From: Sphingomonadaceae bacterium
GTDB lineage: Bacteria; Pseudomonadota; Alphaproteobacteria; Sphingomonadales; Sphingomonadaceae
Reading direction: 5' to 3'
Assembly (NCBI GenBank): GCA_947451145.1
Contig: CANFXW010000010.1
Location: 1-64,000, forward strand
Length of the DNA stretch: 64,000 bases
Each line of letters starts with the position of its first letter. Position 1 is the stretch's first letter. Both the position numbers and the translations under genes were made by a program. The notes under the pieces were generated by a model. The model was not told the DNA's origin and searched no databases. It saw only the letters and a program-made list of their open reading frames with translations. Of the stretch, positions 62,366 through 64,000 are shown piece after piece.

Positions 62366-63697
62366 ATGGCCCAGTGGCTGAAGCGCGGCGCGACCGCGGA
62401 AGCGAAGGCGGACGCGGACCGCAAGGTGCGGGACATTGTCGAGGCGAGCCTTGCCGACATCGAGAGCCGCGGCGATGCTGCAGTGCGCGATATGTCGATC
62501 AGGTTCGACGGCTGGGACCGCGCCGATTACCGCCTGTCGCAGGCCGAGATCGATGCCTGCGTGAACAGCCTGACACCGCAGGAGCGCAAGGACATCGAGT
62601 TCGCCCAGACGCAGGTGCGCAATTTTGCGCAGATCCAGCGTAACTCCATGCTCGACGTAGAGGTGGAAACTATGCCCGGCGTCGTGCTCGGCCACAAGAA
62701 CGTGCCGATCAATGCGGCGGGTTGCTATGTGCCCGGCGGCAAGTACCCGCTGCTCGCTTCGGCCCATATGAGCGTGATCACTGCCAAGGTGGCTGGCGTT
62801 GCCCGCGTCATCACCTGCGCTCCGCCGTTCCAGGGCACTGTCGCGCGCCACATCGTTGCGGCGCAGGCCATGGCGGGTGCCGACGCGATCTATGCGCTGG
62901 GCGGCATTCAGGCGGTAGGCGCGATGGCGCTGGGGACCGAGACGATCGATCCGGTCGATATCCTCGTCGGCCCGGGCAACGCCTTCGTCGCCGAGGCCAA
63001 GCGCCAGCTCTATGGCCGTGTCGGCATCGATCTGTTCGCCGGTCCGACCGAGACGCTAATCATAGCCGACGAGATCGGCTGCGATGCCGAACTCGCGGCT
63101 ACCGACATTCTCGGACAGGTCGAGCACGGCCCGGACAGCCCCGGCGTGCTGCTGACCAACAGCGAAAAGCTCGCCCGAGAGACCATGGCCGAGATCAAGC
63201 GCCTGCTGCAGATCCTCCCCACCGCCGACCATGCCCGCAAGGCGTGGGAGACCTTCGGTGAGGTGATCGTGGCGGACAGCTATGAGGAAATGGTCCAGAT
63301 CGCCGACCAGATCGCCAGCGAACACGTGCAGGTGATGACTGCCGATCCCGATTACTTCCTCGACAACATGACCAACTACGGCGCGCTGTTCCTGGGGCCA
63401 CGCACCAATGTCTCCTTTGGCGACAAGGTGATCGGCACCAACCACACCCTGCCGACCAAGAAGGCGGCGCGCTATACCGGCGGGCTGTGGGTCGGCAAGT
63501 TCCTCAAGACCTGCACCTATCAGAAGGTGCTGACCGACGAGGCATCGGCGCTGGTCGGTGAATACTGTTCACGGCTTTGCGCGCTTGAGGGCTTTGCCGG
63601 ACACGGCGAACAGGCCAATGTCCGCGTGCGTCGTTACGGCGGCCGGAATGTGCCCTATGCCGGACAGGCGGAACCGAGCGAGTTGACCAGAGCATGA
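62366..63697 (+). CDS. Histidinol-dehydrogenase-family enzyme, catabolic (HpsN-like)
   Basis: A 443-residue zinc/NAD dehydrogenase of the HisD fold. Conserved HisD residues are visible: [24 protein letters not shown], zinc ligands in [11 protein letters not shown] and near [10 protein letters not shown], and the catalytic Glu-His in ASEHVQVM. Context argues against histidine synthesis: no his genes, but SDR, MFS, cupin and FAH genes. The opening LKRG and [12 protein letters not shown] resemble HpsN-type sulfopropanediol dehydrogenases (family memory). The function is probably oxidising a primary alcohol to an acid. Start ATG chosen after GGGGA. Confidence 0.82.
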   Translation: MAQWLKRGATAEAKADADRKVRDIVEASLADIESRGDAAVRDMSIRFDGWDRADYRLSQAEIDACVNSLTPQERKDIEFAQTQVRNFAQIQRNSMLDVEVETMPGVVLGHKNVPINAAGCYVPGGKYPLLASAHMSVITAKVAGVARVITCAPPFQGTVARHIVAAQAMAGADAIYALGGIQAVGAMALGTETIDPVDILVGPGNAFVAEAKRQLYGRVGIDLFAGPTETLIIADEIGCDAELAATDILGQVEHGPDSPGVLLTNSEKLARETMAEIKRLLQILPTADHARKAWETFGEVIVADSYEEMVQIADQIASEHVQVMTADPDYFLDNMTNYGALFLGPRTNVSFGDKVIGTNHTLPTKKAARYTGGLWVGKFLKTCTYQKVLTDEASALVGEYCSRLCALEGFAGHGEQANVRVRRYGGRNVPYAGQAEPSELTRA

Positions 63698-63723
63698 CCC
63701 TTCGACAGGCTCAGGGAGAGCGG
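63698..63723. repeat. Dispersed sphingomonad-type repeat, family F
   Basis: CCCTTCGACAGGCTCAGGGA followed by GAGCGG. I recognise this motif as a dispersed element in sphingomonad genomes. CCCT and AGGG ends can pair. It fills the gap between the HisD-family and next SDR gene, and its AGGGAG is the likely Shine-Dalgarno sequence of that SDR gene, seven bases before the ATG. Only one copy is seen in this window. Confidence 0.6.
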
Positions 63724-63725
63724 AA

Positions 63726-64000
63726 ATGACTGAGCCCCTGCCCCAGACCCCCAGCTTCCGCCTCGATGGCCGCCGCGCCGTGGTGACCGGGGCCGGGCGC
63801 GGGATCGGGCTGGCCGCTGCGGCTGCGTTGGCTGACGCCGGAGCTGAGGTGACACTGGTCGCCCGTTCAACTGGAGAGATTGCCGAAGCTGCCGAACGGA
63901 TCGGCAAAGGCGCGATTGCCGCGACGCTCGACGTATCCGACCTCGCCGCCGTTCGCGCCTTTTTCGAGGAGCGCCCTGCCTTCCACGTGCTCGTCAACAA
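63726..64000 (+). CDS. SDR family oxidoreductase (partial, runs off window)
   Basis: About 91 N-terminal codons of a third short-chain dehydrogenase: FRLDGRRAVVTGAGRGIGLA carries the Rossmann nucleotide loop, AAAALADAGAEVTLVAR is the next strand, LDVSDLAAVRAFFEER the acidic Asp-Val motif, and HVLVN begins the Asn-Asn-Ala-Gly region at the edge. The frame is open to the window end. Co-directional with the HisD-family gene and probably translated after it. Confidence 0.88.
   Translation, partial: MTEPLPQTPSFRLDGRRAVVTGAGRGIGLAAAAALADAGAEVTLVARSTGEIAEAAERIGKGAIAATLDVSDLAAVRAFFEERPAFHVLVN

Noticed and set aside
62366..63697. The HisD-family gene as biosynthetic hisD
   Set aside because: No other histidine genes lie nearby, and the surrounding genes are transport and catabolic; kept as a catabolic dehydrogenase instead.

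Overview
The window looks like chromosomal DNA of an alphaproteobacterium of the order Sphingomonadales (Novosphingobium, Sphingopyxis or Erythrobacter-like). I infer this from the overall high G+C, the gene set (TrcR/DUF1013, DUF1192, COQ7-type ubiquinone hydroxylase, GlpX, TonB-ExbB-ExbD-ExbD, ligase-associated Lhr-like helicase), small secreted proteins carrying a GEIVVC-type motif, and several families of intergenic palindromes of a kind common in sphingomonads. No database search was possible; family names come from motif recognition.

Layout. 1-6.2 kb: quinone oxidoreductase, glutathione S-transferase, TrcR, acyl-CoA ligase, and an overlapping M23 peptidase/bactofilin pair. 6.3-13.7 kb: a dense forward housekeeping run, proA-nadD-rsfS-rlmH-envC-like-ctpA-dsbB-coq7 plus a secreted protein. 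13.8-27.0 kb: surface polysaccharide genes. wecB/wecC supply ManNAcA, two further enzymes supply uronic sugars, a WbaP-type transferase starts the chain, rfbCBDA makes dTDP-L-rhamnose, and two glycosyltransferases follow. 27-30.9 kb: yggS-bioF-bioD-bioA, with a palindrome lodged inside the operon. 30.9-40 kb: xth, ribA-like GTP cyclohydrolase II, an SPFH/ribbon-helix-helix operon with a striking palindrome over its ribosome-binding site, glpX, hom and secreted proteins. 40.4-43.1 kb: TonB energy-transducing operon ending in a clear intrinsic terminator. 43.6-54.6 kb: DNA-repair helicase, giant DUF2339 membrane protein, dxs, POT peptide transporter, GntR regulator and ihfB.

Accessory regions. 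Next to tRNA-Leu(UAA) at 54.7 kb sits a cassette of large serine recombinase, DUF2924 and DUF3489, plus a divergent XRE regulator. From 58 kb to the window end lies a catabolic cluster: three SDR enzymes, an MFS transporter, a cupin, an FAH-family hydrolase and a histidinol-dehydrogenase-family enzyme that I do not think makes histidine.

The most unusual layer is the repeats. At least six palindrome families are visible. One is a three-hairpin composite whose arms vary between copies with compensatory changes. One is a perfect 29-bp inverted pair that brackets a broken GIY-YIG nuclease gene. One has been absorbed into the coding start of rfbD.
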